A stretch of DNA of 64,000 nucleotides from positions 10,397,625 through 10,461,624 of the forward strand of contig NC_084599.1 of assembly GCF_033807715.1 (NCBI RefSeq), given 5' to 3'. The notes under the pieces were generated by a model. The model was not told the origin of the DNA, made no database searches, and worked only from the letters and a program-made list of their open reading frames with translations. Shown here in pieces: positions 1-11,700 of the stretch (the stretch's first letter is position 1; each line of letters begins with the position of its first letter). The DNA comes from Cololabis saira. Its lineage: Eukaryota > Chordata > Actinopteri > Beloniformes > Belonidae. The translations under genes were made by a program, and so were the position numbers.

Positions 1-461
1 CCAAAACGAATGAGCCCTCTAGTTTATCTCTCCGTTGCCTTGAACAGGCTGTGTGCTGCAAAATGTGCTGCAATTCCGGGCCGGAATTTCCCGCGCTGTC
101 CTGCGGATGTGACGTCACATGACGCTGCATGCACGTTCTCCCCGTTCTCCCGTGCCGGTTTCACTGTTGGCTGCAGTACCCCCGACGGCCGTCGTGGCAA
201 AGGGTGGCGCTAGAGAGTCTCATTTCTTAAAAGGAGCCTCATGCTCCTTTAATTTTTAAGTTTGTATCATATTTTTTACAAAACCGAAATTTAATTATAA
301 AGACATTAACATGAGCATTTTTAAGAACGTTCTTTTAAAAAAAGTAACCAAAAAGTAACTTTCTACAGTAAAATGTTACTTTTTGGTGAAAGTAACTGAG
401 TTACTTTTTGAATTGAGTAACTAGTAACTGTAACTATTTTTCAGTAACTAGCACAACACTG
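1..461. mobile_element. End of a non-autonomous hAT-like element (cut by window edge)
   Basis: The segment ends at 461 with an inverted cagtgttgtgctag, the CAGTG start typical of many hAT termini. Inside the end lies a run of short motifs based on agtaact/agttact (about 345-450), a sub-terminal pattern I know from fish hAT miniature elements. The inner part (1-240) is GC-richer and probably belongs to the same element. The other end lies outside the window, so neither length nor target-site duplication can be checked. No transposase is visible. Confidence 0.5.
107..120. promoter_or_regulatory. CRE-like palindrome
   Basis: atgtgacgtcacat is a perfect 14-bp palindrome containing the full TGACGTCA cAMP-response element core. 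It lies inside the hAT-like fragment and no gene start is seen nearby, so its use as a regulatory site is only a possibility. Confidence 0.3.
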
Positions 462-655
462 GTTGTAACCAAACACCTGCCTCTCACGGGGATCCCATAT
501 TTTAGATTCTGCACCAATGTCCTGAGATAAACAGACGAACTCAAGGTCAGACTCACAGCAGATTTACAGCTACATGACTGACCAAACAGCGATGGTTCAG
601 ACTGTGGAATCAGCTGCAGGTTCATACCCAGAAACACTCTGAAGCAAAGATGCTT

Positions 656-679
656 AAACACACACACACACACACACAG

Positions 680-715
<36 letters not shown>

Positions 716-741
716 ACGCACACGCACACGCACACGCACAC
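656..741. repeat. CA/CACACG microsatellite
   Basis: An almost pure CA run is followed by a CACACG-type run. The open frame on the minus strand across it is an artefact of the repeat. Confidence 0.95.
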
Positions 742-3645
742 ATTTTTGTTTTTCCTTTCTTCATCATGATTCTTTTCAGGGCATTTTCAGGGCTAGATGT
801 TGGCAAGTTTTCATCTGATGACCAGCTTTGGCTGATACCAATACCTGCTGATTAATCTGTTGTTGTTTTTTGAGTTATTGTTTTTGTGAGTACATCATAT
901 GAGCAGCTATAGTATTTTCTTTCCTGTTTCTGCGGTCGGAGGAAACAGTAATGCATCAGCTTAGAAGCTTACAATACTGAGAAAAACCCAAACCTTTTTC
1001 CTGTAGCTAAGCACATTATGATGGCGCAGCTACGAGGGAGCATGTCATGGGAGTTTTTCACTATGAGAACAGAAAAGCAAAGAAAACCATTTTTAAAAAG
1101 TGCATTCAAGTAGTTTCATCATGGATGAACAACAGCCGAAACACATGGGACAACAAACCTAATCCAGCACTTAAAGCAGCATGACCCCACTGAACATGGA
1201 CAATGTTATGCGGATAATGAATGCTAAGAGGTTAAAAATGCAGGGATTTTAATCACATAGCCTCAGGTTTCTGCTATCTTTGTTGATTAGGTCAACGCAT
1301 GCCGTTGATTGCAGATCAAAGAAAGAAAACTGGAATCAGCCAAAGTCAGTTTTGGCAAGTCAGAACCCTGAGAGAATCAGCAGTCAAAGTTAAATATTAA
1401 GTGATTAACCCTCTTTTAAGGTTACTGCTAAGAAATAATTTGCATTGTTTCGTGACTTAACTTTAGAGGAGTGGATATTTTATAAACAGAAAGATCAGCA
1501 AACACTTCTGGCAAGTTCTTCTGAAAGCTCAAAATAATGAATGTCATAATAGGTATCAGGAAATCGTCCTGTCTGTGCGACTCTGTCCTCCATCACAGTG
1601 GTGGCACAAAGATTTTGAAGGAGGAATATTTTAATATTGTGGTTTTGCAGACATGTCAGAGTTTGTTGCGATTCTGTGAGAGAATATTAATTCCCGGGAG
1701 CAAAGCGAGAATATTACTGACAGTCATATTGTGGTCTGTCTCTTCTCCTCCATTCAACCGCTGACAAAACGTCCAATACTGCAGGCAGTAAAAACATCTG
1801 CAGTGCCAGCACCCTAGAGGAGAATGACTTTCTGTGGTAATAAAAGATGAGATGGAGTGATTAGGGAAATGCCAGTGAATTGCTGTGAGGCATTTCAGCC
1901 TGCTCCTTGCAAATGCCAGCCAGGGTTACTTCTGACAATAGTAAATGCATCACCTGCTGAACTTCAATAGAAAGCAGCAGCAGCAGCTTACACAAACACT
2001 TATCTAATTTAAAGAAAAAATGAATGCACTGACATAAAATCTTTAATAATGCTTTAGTTGATAGAAGTATTACCGCTGTCTTACATCTTCATTTCCAAAA
2101 CCTCAGGTTACCAGTGATGCAGGCAGCGTGTAATCAGAAATGGGCCAAAACATTCTGCTGTTAAAATTGACTACATACTGCGTTGCTCTATGGCCTTCTC
2201 TCCCCCGTCTCTGTTACCCTGGAAACTGTTGTCCATGTAGGAAGGAGCAATTCTATTACAGCGGCTGGGCCAGCCACCAGATAGAACTATAAAACATCAC
2301 TTAACAGTTATAGAGAACGAGAGGAAGCGAAGATGAAGAGCGCAGAGAAAATATATTACAGACAATAAGAGGAAGGGGAGACACAAGAGGAAACAAGAGC
2401 GGGAGATAAACATAGATTAAAAAGAGAAGGGTATATAGAAGGGTTGGCGGAGATGAAAGAGAGTTCGGAATTGGAGGGAGTACACAGAAATGTAGACACG
2501 AGCTAGGAACAGGCGATTACTTTCAATCCTCTGACCCCGAGTCACAGATAAGGGCACACTGAAATCGGAGGCGAATTAAGCATTTGCTTAATAACAATAT
2601 AGAGGAGAGCGCTAATGCACACTTGGCACAGTTATGATAACGACTGCTACTGAAGTACATCTGATTACACACAGAAAGTGTGAGGAGATATATGGAGGGC
2701 AACAAGGCCAGAGGCAGTAAGCTGGTTAAGCAGATTGTCTGATCTAACCATGCCTTCTGGTGTCTATTCACATGCCGTGAAAGCCTCGTCGAAGCCATCC
2801 TTCTCTCAAACTCAACCGTTCCCCAACTCATAATGGATCCATTGAATCACTCCATTTGTGTTCCCTCGCATGCTCCGAGCCAAATCCTTTATTCTTCCTT
2901 CCTTTCTGTCCGTCTTATCTTTTCTTTTGTTTTATTTTCTTCCCCCAATGTCAATGTCTCATGGCATTTCCATCAAGGGTAAGTTATCACGCCCATGGCT
3001 CATGCTCGGAGTAGGTGTCTGTGGAGAAAGAGTCAAGGAAGGTCAGCGTGGAGCCTGCAGGGAGACACCGGAGAGGGGCGAATGGCAGGGATCAAATACT
3101 AATCAATACTAAACACACACTGTCTCATTGAAGCCATACACTTAACTACGCCTTGTCCATCTCACACTCTGGGGCCTGTTGGGGGGGGGGGGCATGTGAG
3201 AGTGGCTTCAGGTTTCTTTTTTTTAGTCACTGGTGAAGGAGGGGCCTATTCTGATGTGACATCTCCTCTGACAGACCGGATTGCGTGCGTGTGTGTGTGT
3301 GTGTGTGTGAGACCCCTCTATGCCTGGGAATCATTGCAGCGAATATCATGTTACAACCTGACTTAAGCCCGGATCACTTTGTTCTGAGATAAACTACACT
3401 AGCTACTAGAGCCCCGCAGCCCAAGGCTATAATATCAGACCGGGCTCCAATTACGCTCACAAATCCATTTCGGTGCGTTTGTGTGATCGGCTCCAGGTTG
3501 CACACAGGAAATACAGTGAGTTCGTCTTCAAACCATCTTTTAGCCATTTGGCTCTTTAAACTTGCGTAGGATCGTGGCCGTCTGAGGCATCTTTCATTAA
3601 AATCAGCTAGTATGACTATTTCACACCAGGTCACACTAGTTAAAC
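742..3645. other. Unique non-coding stretch
   Basis: No exon-like frame, RNA gene or transposon end was recognised. It holds a poly-G run (3180-3193) and a short GT microsatellite (3283-3309). The open frames here are short and do not resemble a known protein. Confidence 0.6.
3283..3309. repeat. GT microsatellite
   Basis: gcgtgcgt is followed by an uninterrupted GT run. Confidence 0.9.
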
Positions 3646-4180
3646 CAGTGGTTCCCAACCTTTTTTCCTTGTTCCCCCCCTACTTGTGTCTAAGACCAGC
3701 CAGGCCCCCCGACCCGTACGCACTAGCACCAAAATAGTCTTTAATTGAAAAAATTAACATTAATTATGTTTTTTTTGATACATTTCTCTTTGGTTTACTC
3801 TGTAGACTTTGTTTTTCTCCAATGTCACCAATGTATAAAATACGCACAAAAGGACGTAAAAGGACGTAAAAATATTTCTGAAAAATGTCTTTTTTTATAT
3901 GAGACCAACATTTTTTAACATTTTTCCTTTAACAACCTGTCAGAGTAGATTAAATGTTGAGTAATGATATAATAATAAGGAATGAAATAATTTCCTGTGT
4001 TTTTCACTAGTGTATAAAAAAACACAAAAAATATTCAAGACATTCATAAATTATTCCTAACAATGTTTTATGAATGACTCATTCGCAAATATCATTTTTA
4101 CAACTGCATAATTTCGCGCCCCCCCAGAGATCTCTGGCGCCCCGCCAGGGGGGGCCCGGACCCCAGGTTGGGAGACACTG
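3646..4180. mobile_element. hAT miniature inverted-repeat element
   Basis: The left end cagtggttcccaacct and the right end (complement cagtgtctcccaacct) form an imperfect terminal inverted repeat starting CAGTG. The element is flanked by agttaaac (3638-3645) and tgttaaac (4181-4188), an 8-bp target-site duplication with one mismatch, as expected for hAT. The 535-bp interior is AT-rich with no coding capacity, so it depended on a transposase from elsewhere. Confidence 0.88.
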
Positions 4181-4763
4181 TGTTAAACGACAGATATGGA
4201 AAATGATGTCAAATAACATATAAACTGTTGTCAGAAAAACCTCCAGACTGAGTTAACAAATTATGTTATTGCTTTTCTCTGTTGACTATCAATTCTGAAG
4301 GTCTGCCACATTTAATTTTCATCCACATGGTTTATATCATGTCCGCTGCCCCAGACAATGGAACCTATTTTTTTTCTCTTGAGGTTTCTTCCATTTTGCT
4401 CCATTTTGGGATGAAAAGTTGTGTACACAAAATAATTGGCTTGCTGTATGTACACTTTGCGACTTGTAATGTTGGACTACATACATAAAACTACTTTGGC
4501 ACGACCTAAGAGCTCACATTGTAGCTTACATATTAGCAGAGAATTTCCTGTTTTGCATCTCAAATACTTTCAGGAGAAAGTACTGCAGTTAGAACAGTGG
4601 GGCACCTACAGGACACTAGTTTTCAAACTAGAGGGGCAGCTGGAAAGGAAATCCACCCCCAGAATCAAGACTGGATCACAGTGATGCATCTATTTACAAA
4701 GTTTCACAACATTCAGCTGATTTATTTATTTTAAATCTTTTGGACAAACAGAAACAAATGTCA
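4181..4763. other. Unique non-coding stretch
   Basis: This lies between two transposons. Two short open frames occur, neither resembling a known protein. Confidence 0.6.
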
Positions 4764-4991
4764 GTAGAATGTAGGGGTGTAACGATACACTAATCTCACG
4801 ATACGGTACGATACACGATATTGAGGTCACGATAACGATACAATACGATATTATAGCAGTATTTTTTTAACAACCTTGCATGAGGAACATATGACTGGAA
4901 AAAATTGTCTTTTATTTGAATGACAAAATACAAAACAATCCTGTACGTTTGCCCTGTGTTGTTGTAGTTTGTAATGCTGTATAACTGTTTA

Positions 4992-5530
4992 TAGTCGGGG
5001 ATCCAGTCACTGAAAATTTGAGAGGACCTGTGATGTCATGCTATACTTTTTTTGTGTGTTTTTTCTATTAATTTGGCCATTAAGGTCCACAGAATGAGAG
5101 GCCTGCTCTGCCGGAAACATTGCGAAAAAAAGTTATGGACATTTTTGTATACTGAAGCCTGTATTTTTTGACTGTGTGACGCGAACTAGGTTTATTTTCT
5201 TTAAGTGCTCAATAGGTTGGTTAGGCTGTCAAAAAATGATTCCCAGATACACAGAACACATATGTGAACAACACCAAGTCAAAAAATACACTCACAAAGT
5301 CTTTTCTAATGATTTTTAGTCATTTTTTGTACAAAAAATACAACCGTTTTTTGCATTTTCCCAATACTTTCATCTTTACTTCAATAGTAATCAACTTTGC
5401 CATGGGTTATGACATCAGCTAATGTCTCATTATTGTCAACAATCTTAATAGTCATTCCACAAAAAATATTATTAAAATCAAGCCTATATTAAAGAAACTG
5501 TGGTGACTTTATTACCCTTATGCTCAAAAT
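4992..5530. repeat. Left long terminal inverted repeat
   Basis: This arm matches the complement of 8512-9064 over most of its length, with small insertions and deletions. Shared landmarks include the stretch around 5095-5125 (tgctctgccggaaac), tacaaaaaatacaaccg near 5330 and attacccttatgctc near 5511. An AATAAA on the minus strand (5508-5513) could serve as polyadenylation signal for the inner gene. Confidence 0.85.
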
Positions 5531-5744
5531 TACCAGGGACTTTTTTTGTTGTTGAAGAAAACTGTACCCCCCCAAAAAAAACAAATTCAAAACATATATA
5601 TATTTTTATAGGAAAATAAACAGTTGTGCACAGTAGATTTGTTATGTATTAGTAAAAAAGGAAAAACATTGGCTGAATAAAATAAAGATACGTCTAATAT
5701 CACAAAAATTAAAATGATCAGGAAAATAAAAACAACGGATTAAC

Positions 5745-6008
5745 TCACTCACTCTCACTGTCTTCGAGCGTGAGTTCAACTCGTGAACATTTGTTCGGGT
5801 CCCCAGTGCAGAGACACGCAATAACACACTTGACACCGGCTCTTGCACAGGAGCATCCTGGGGCACACTTGCTTTTCTTACAGTGGCAGTATTTGCTGCG
5901 CTTGCAATGTGCAGGTTTTGCACAGAGACTCAGTTGGCTATCCTTGGTTTGAAATGGCTGAGAAGGGGGCCCAGGGATGCTTGGCGGGTTTTCAGCAACG
6001 GTAAACAA
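5745..6008 (-). pseudogene. CXC (tesmin/TSO1-like) domain, C-terminal part of transposon gene
   Basis: An open frame of 87 codons ends at a TGA (5745-5747). Its central 45 residues are Cys-rich in the CXC order: HCKRSKYCHC, then KCAPGCSC, GVKC, ACLC and NKC. CXC domains bind zinc clusters and contact DNA in tesmin, TSO1 and MSL2-like proteins. Here the domain is the last part of the transposon protein, followed by an acidic tail (EDSESE). Its frame differs from that of the upstream exon (6077-7684), with a stop and a probable deletion between them, so this copy cannot make a full-length protein. The domain itself looks intact. Confidence 0.8.
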
Positions 6009-6076
6009 GGCTTTGGCGTGGGATCTTCATTAGGATCCTTGTACTGGAATATGACATGTGTTGTGCCATGTAATGT

Positions 6077-7684
6077 TCATCCATCCTTTGTGTACTCTTG
6101 GAAATCAAGGTTATCAAATGCAAATTGTGTGAAGCGTCCAACCTTAAGGTTTGTTGGTATAAAGGTGCCATCCTGACCTCTCTGCTCATCAACTGACTTT
6201 GCCATTGTTGTAATATATCTCTGGGCATCCTGGTAGCTGATGCTGTTCCCAAATCTGTTTAGAAGTGTGACAGTTGCCTTGCTTCTGGTTTCCTTGAGGA
6301 TGTGCAATGCGGTCCCAACGTGCTTTGGTGTTGGGATGCCTGCAACTGTATGGCAGACATCCTGGGCAAGGTTAAGAACTTGTTCATGCTGCTTGGGACT
6401 GACTTTCACCCGGCCGTCCTCACCCACTTCTGGGGATGCATCTGTTATCAACCATGCCAGGTGGTTGTAGAGGTTGCTGCTCACTCTCCTAGATGCCTCC
6501 AAGTATGATATCTCCATTTGCATTGCCGTGTAATCAGTCTCACTTTCACTGGCTGAAGATGATCTGGCTTCTTTTGCAACCTTCATTGCCTGCTTTTCTG
6601 CCTTACATTTGGCCTGGAGCTCCATCCGTATTCTCTTTGCAGTATTGTAGGAGGAGACTATGGTATCATCAGGTGTTACCTCATCATCACTTTCTTCTGC
6701 ATAATCTGCCTCTTGGGCTGTCTCCTTTAGTTCTTTTAACTTGGTGAGCATGCAGCCAATGCTCAGTTCTGCAGAGCAAACTAGGCTAGAGCATCCTTTC
6801 TGTGGTACAACCATTATCTTACAGTTGCCATCTACTTCATAGTGCCTTTTAAGGCGGGCTACCAAGGAGGGAGATTGGTATGATTTAACATTGTCAACTC
6901 CATGATTTGCCAGGTATTTACGAAATTCATCCCTCAAAGCTGTAACAAAGAATATGGCACCATCTTTGAAAAGTGGCTCATCAATGCGAGATATTAGTTG
7001 GGTCAGTGCAGCATCATAAGGAATTGTGCCAGTACTTGTTTTTTCCTGCGTGTGAACCCGTCTTGTCAGGTAGACACTCATGCAATCCCTGTGATACCGG
7101 AAGTCATTAGCAATCATATCGGTGCACGTGTTTACATCAGGACCACGTATCTTGCATAGCATATCCTCATCTTCAAGTTGGTTTGCTTTTTTCCAGATGG
7201 AATTTTGTCTATTATAAGTTGCAATCAAAAGGAGGGATCTATCCCCCTTGGTACTTCGGGCTCTTCCACAAATGAAGCATTCTTCCTTGTATTTGAAAGG
7301 CTGAGGCACTGAAGATCGTGTTTTTTAAGCACTGCTGTCTGCCTCAGTGGAGGGCCCTGCTTCAGATGAAGTGGCTTCTTGCTTTGCAAATTGTTTTTTT
7401 CTCTGATCAACTGTTTTGCGATTTGTGTATTTGTTGCGACACTTTGTGTGGCATACAGGATTCCTTTCCAGAAAGGCACACTCAGGATCCAACTCCTTTT
7501 CAAGTCGGAATGAGACATCATCATTTCTGTTGGCTACAGCATATAGAAGTGCAGGATAGCCTTTATCGGTCAGTTTCTGAAGAGGACCAGCATTACTGTC
7601 TGTCTTCTGACATATTAGGCATGCAGTATAGTTGGTATTGGGCTGCTTTCCCTTCAGCTGCTTTATTGAGAACTTGGGCTTCAT
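6077..7684 (-). pseudogene. Transposon protein with two Cys/His finger-like modules, broken by stops
   Basis: I place the start at the Met codon at 7684-7682, just inside a candidate splice acceptor near 7701. Module 1 has CLIC and VCHTKCRNKYTNRK; module 2 has CFIC and YHRDCMSVYLTRR. The shared C-x2-C ... H-x3-C or H-x2-C spacing suggests a duplicated zinc-binding unit. An in-frame TAA (7325-7327) separates the modules; the frame is open on both sides of it. An acidic/helical middle follows (about residues 250-330 of the gene), then a motif FAFDNLDFQEYTKDG directly before an in-frame TGA (6077-6079). The sequence after that stop still reads HGTTH, a continuation typical of this family as I remember it. 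The DN-x-D motif could hold a catalytic Asp; that is inference. Confidence 0.78.
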
Positions 7685-8511
7685 GTTTAAGACTGCAGGA
7701 TCTGCAGCAGAAAATGTGAAGAAAGAAACCCAATAGCAATTAAGCAAGTGTTCTGATTACATTTGAAAGTTAGTCTTGGACCAATGTGCATGCCTAGATA
7801 GCTGGCAAACAGGTGGTGCAGTGATTTACTTCAAATTATTAATCATGTACTGTATATAAAAATAAAAATAAAGTACAAACCTTGCTTCAGAATAGGTTGG
7901 AATTATTGTTAATTTTAGAACCATGGACAGCGTCTCTCTCCATGTTGAGCTGAAAACCTCAGGGGTGGGGTGCCGGTGAAATTCAATTCAAACTTCATTT
8001 CAGACAATCAGGGGGTCCATAGAGTACATACAAATCATAGAAATCATACATAAAATAAATTAAACTTGAAACATTTTAAATGTATCAGTTATAAAACACT
8101 GTAGCTAGTAAACATGTCAACAAAGCTAGCTAACATACACATACCAAACAAGCTAGGTAATGCAACATAGTTGCCAAGCCCTTTCATAGAATTCAAGCTA
8201 CTGCTATGAAAGTTAAGAAACAATTACACAATAAGAATAAAAGGTTTACCTGGGATGTGCTATATCCATCCAAAATATCCACTGTGTCCATGTGTTCAAA
8301 TGCAGTGGAGAAAATGAGTCCAGCAAACCTCTCTTGATATAGTGACAAAACTCCCTGATTAACTTAGATGCTGTACAGGTGTGATTATTATTATTATTAA
8401 CACATGTGCAATCATTGTCTGTGCAGAGAAAGGAGACTGCTAGATTCCAGTAACAGCAAATGTCTATTGCCTTTAGTTTTTTGTTTTATTTTTATTTTTT
8501 CTTTTGCTCTT
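7685..8511 (-). other. 5' leader and intron region of the transposon gene
   Basis: On the minus strand a pyrimidine-rich tract ending in ctgctgcag near 7701 looks like a splice acceptor just upstream of the chosen Met. Candidate donors lie near 8250 (cag/gtaaac) and near 7882 (aag/gtttgt). The first exon would then be untranslated and start close to or inside the right inverted repeat. A TTA run occurs near 8383-8399. Confidence 0.4.
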
Positions 8512-9064
8512 AGAATTTTGAGCATAAGGGTAATAAAGTCAACACAGTTCCTTTGATTTAGGCTTGATTTTAATAATATTTTTTGTGGAATGACTTTTAA
8601 GATTGATGAAAATAATGAGACATTAGCTGATGTCATAACCCATGGCAAAGTTGATTACTATTGAAGTGAAGATGAAAGTATTGGGAAAAATGCAAAAAAC
8701 GGTTGTATTTTTTGTACAAAAAATGACTAAAAATCATTAGAAAAGGCTTTGTGAGTGTATTTTTTGACTTGGTGTTGTTCACATATGTGTTCTGTGTATC
8801 TGGGAATCATTTATTGACAGCCTAACCAACTTATTGAGCACTTAAAGAAAATAAACCTAGTTCGCGTCACCCAGTCAAAAAATACAGGCTTCAGTATACA
8901 AAAATGTCCATAACTTTTTTTCGCAATGTTTCCGGCAGAGCAGGCCTCTCATTCTGTGGACCTTAATGACCAAATTAATAGAAAAAACACACAAAAAAAG
9001 TATAGCATGACATCACAGGTTCAACCCATTTTCAAGAGCTTTTGGGCATGTGGATCCCCGACTA
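8512..9064. repeat. Right long terminal inverted repeat
   Basis: This is the complement of 4992-5530 with scattered substitutions and small indels. Near the outer end it has an extra segment (ttttcaagagcttttggg) absent from the left arm. Confidence 0.85.
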
Positions 9065-9361
9065 TTAAGTTTTAAAAAGAAAGCCAGGCCAACCATTTTC
9101 CACAAACTGAACTAAAAGTAAATGTCAGGTTTGCATTATGCATCTTCAGTTTCATACAAGTACAAATATTTTGCCACAAACTGAATAGTTTCTCTCATGT
9201 ATGATTTGACTTTTTTCTTTTTTCGGATGCGCGTTACTAGTCAACACAATAGATTAATATTAATATTCCAACATCGCGATACACTTTGTCACCTCCACGA
9301 CACGTATTGTGACATTTTTGTATCACGAAATTTTGTGGCACGATATATTGTTACACCCCTA

Positions 9362-10913
9362 GAATGAAAAGGAAACATTGACTTTTGCAATTAAGCAGGT
9401 AGCCATAGCGATGCACGCACAAACACCTATTGTCTTTAATACCAAAACATCTATTTCAGTTCATGATCACCACTTCAGGGTGGTGTGCAGCAAAACTGCA
9501 CTTTGGTTTTTTTCTGCATCCCTGTAATCTGGAATGGGTCCAATGCAAATACGACATTAAAAGGTGCATGTTTGCAGGTGTCCCTTAAATGACTCAATGG
9601 ATGAGTGAAGGGACACCGCTGCATTACATGTATCATTACAGAGAACAGTGTCAAGTTTTTCATAAAGGGTTATGCTTTTGTGCCGCCACCGCATGTGAAA
9701 ACCCCAATGATGAAAAGCATCCCAAGGTGCACACATATTATTTTAAGCACATGAGCACAAGTATCCATTAACCAAATCCTGCTCTCAAATAATACTGTAG
9801 CTCTATGAACAGAGCTTTTTTTTTCACGTTGTGCCTTTTCACCAGACTCCAGGATGAGGTTGGTTTGTGACAGAATAGAAAACCCTTCTGCCTTTGACCA
9901 ACTATGAACATGTGTAAGAAAGAAATAGAGAGACGGATGGAACAGACAGAGAAATACAATAAGAGGCTAAAAAAGGAAGAGATGTCATAACAAAGAGAGA
10001 GAGGTGGTGGAACAGGATTAATCCGTGAGATAGGGGAAAAAAAGATCAGCAACATCAACTGCCTCGCGATTTCCTTCTCTATCCTGAATGAGGAAAGGGG
10101 TGAACAAACATTTTCACTCTTTATTAATGAGCACTTACCTGTTTCTCAGCTCTGGTGATCGTGCCATTTTGACTGATACATTATGTCCATCTCTGCATCT
10201 CTAACTAACAACCCAACCCATCAGTCTCAGCACAATCGTTAAACTGCACTTTGTTGGATTAGGTATCTAACTAATCACTACTTGTTGCCAGCCCCCCCTC
10301 TTTTTTTTTTATTGTACCACATTTGCTAGTTTTGGATCTCTGAGTATGACCAGAGGCCTAAATCTTAATGCACTACATGTTGATTTATACCAACCTCACT
10401 CTATGGCAGATGCAGTATATCAATAAGAGCAGACTATGGTAAAGGTATTAAAATATTCTGGTCTTTTCCATGCTGCGCACTCTCCCACTGTGACCAAATG
10501 AATACTTAACAGATCAATGCCCTTGTACAGTCTGAGCCTTTTTGAACTTGTGTCTTGCTTTTCCATTTTTTTCAATACTGAAAATGTGTTTGATACGATT
10601 CAGACATCATTAAAAGCCTCTTCAAAAAGCCCACAGCCTCCTGGCAGTTCATTTGACATATGTACCATTTAACAGTGTTTGAGTGTTTGTGTTGGTTTGT
10701 TGCATTCTTGTGGTTTTCATGATGAAGCTCGAATGTTCAACAACTATCAGAGGGTTTTCAACTGGATTGTTTGCTCTAGAAAAGAAAAAAAAACGATTAC
10801 TGATACCACGGTTTACTTTTGTTAAGATAGCTATGTTATTTGAATCTATCCATGAAGCAACATTGTTATTTGACTAAACTTGGTATGAAGAAAAACATTA
10901 ATAATGTTAGTTA
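9362..10913. other. Unique non-coding stretch
   Basis: No gene was recognised. A 10-bp inverted repeat (ggtgtccctt at 9577-9586, aagggacacc at 9608-9617) can form a short hairpin. Confidence 0.55.
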
Positions 10914-11700
10914 GGGGGCAAACCCTAAGATTGATAACTATGCTCACGCTTCTGGGTAAAGTTTGACAACCTTATTTCTTTGTTAGAAGGAACCCCTAGG
11001 AGGAATAATAGGGGTGTTGTCATCTTGGATTTTTTTGCTGGTGACACTAATAACACATACACTTTACAATAAAGCTGCTCATCAAATGTTATGACTGTGT
11101 ACTTTTGGCCTAGGTTGTTGGTCATGTTATGGCAGTTTTTCAATACTGTCCAAAGTGTATCATAGTCAGGCACTGGAGAATTAATCATTGGCATCATTCC
11201 GTTCAGTCAAGCCAGAAAGTGAAGCCCTAAAAAGCATGGTGCAGAGCTCTAGCCAGCTTGCCTTGCTAGCTTGCCTAGCTACCTAGCTGCTTCAACTAGC
11301 CCATTACTAGTTAGAATGCAAAAAAAAAAGATGCTTATTATGTGTGTGTTCAAAACGCCTATAAAAAAGTCACATTTTTTAACCAATATTGGACAAAATA
11401 TAGCAATACAGTTAAAAAAATGTTTTTCAATTGATGTTTTATCCATTTCCCTAAATATAAAATCTTGAACATTGAAGATTTTGCATATAAACTGTACATT
11501 TTGACCATTATTGTGACCATATGCATGAATTGAGTATTTGAATGTTACAGCGCCTCCAGTGGTCATCAGCAAAACAATCCAAGATGACAACACCCCTAAT
11601 ATTCCTCCTAGGGGTTCCTTCTAACAAAAAAATAGGTTGTCAAACTTTACCCAGACATGTGAGCAAAAGTCTTAACGGAGGCTCTTTTCTAAAGTTGCCC
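10914..11700. mobile_element. Inverted-repeat (foldback-type) element
   Basis: The left arm (about 10914-11060) and right arm (about 11560-11700) are inverted copies. Shared blocks include tgggtaaagtttgacaacc, gttagaaggaacccctagg and ggggtgttgtcatcttgga. Ends begin with gggcaa on both sides. The central 500 bp has no coding capacity. I could not identify a clear target-site duplication, so exact ends and superfamily are open. Confidence 0.75.

Larger units (their letters stand above)
4992..9064 (-). mobile_element. Long-TIR DNA transposon encoding a CXC-domain protein
   Basis: The ends tagtcggggatcca and tggatccccgacta are inverted copies, and the similarity continues inward for about 550 bp on each side. 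TTA stands directly outside each end (4989-4991 and 9065-9067), a 3-bp target-site duplication. The 4.07-kb element carries one minus-strand gene with Cys/His modules and a C-terminal CXC domain, broken by in-frame stops and lacking a recognisable DDE core. A 3-bp TTA duplication is known for PIF/Harbinger and short duplications for Academ, but the protein shows no Harbinger hallmark. I leave the superfamily open. Confidence 0.82.
4772..9361. mobile_element. hAT-like element split by a nested transposon
   Basis: The left end taggggtgtaacgatac and the right end gttacaccccta are inverted repeats with the TAGNG start common in hAT elements. Gtagaatg precedes the left end and tagaatg adjoins the right end. 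The simplest reading is an 8-bp duplication in which one TAG unit was later lost at the right junction. Both ends carry many cgata/tatcg-type sub-terminal motifs. Only 4772-4991 and 9065-9361 belong to this element; the rest is a later insertion. Confidence 0.72.

Noticed and set aside
434..739. Val-Arg / Cys-Val rich minus-strand frame
   Set aside because: Artefact of the CA repeat.
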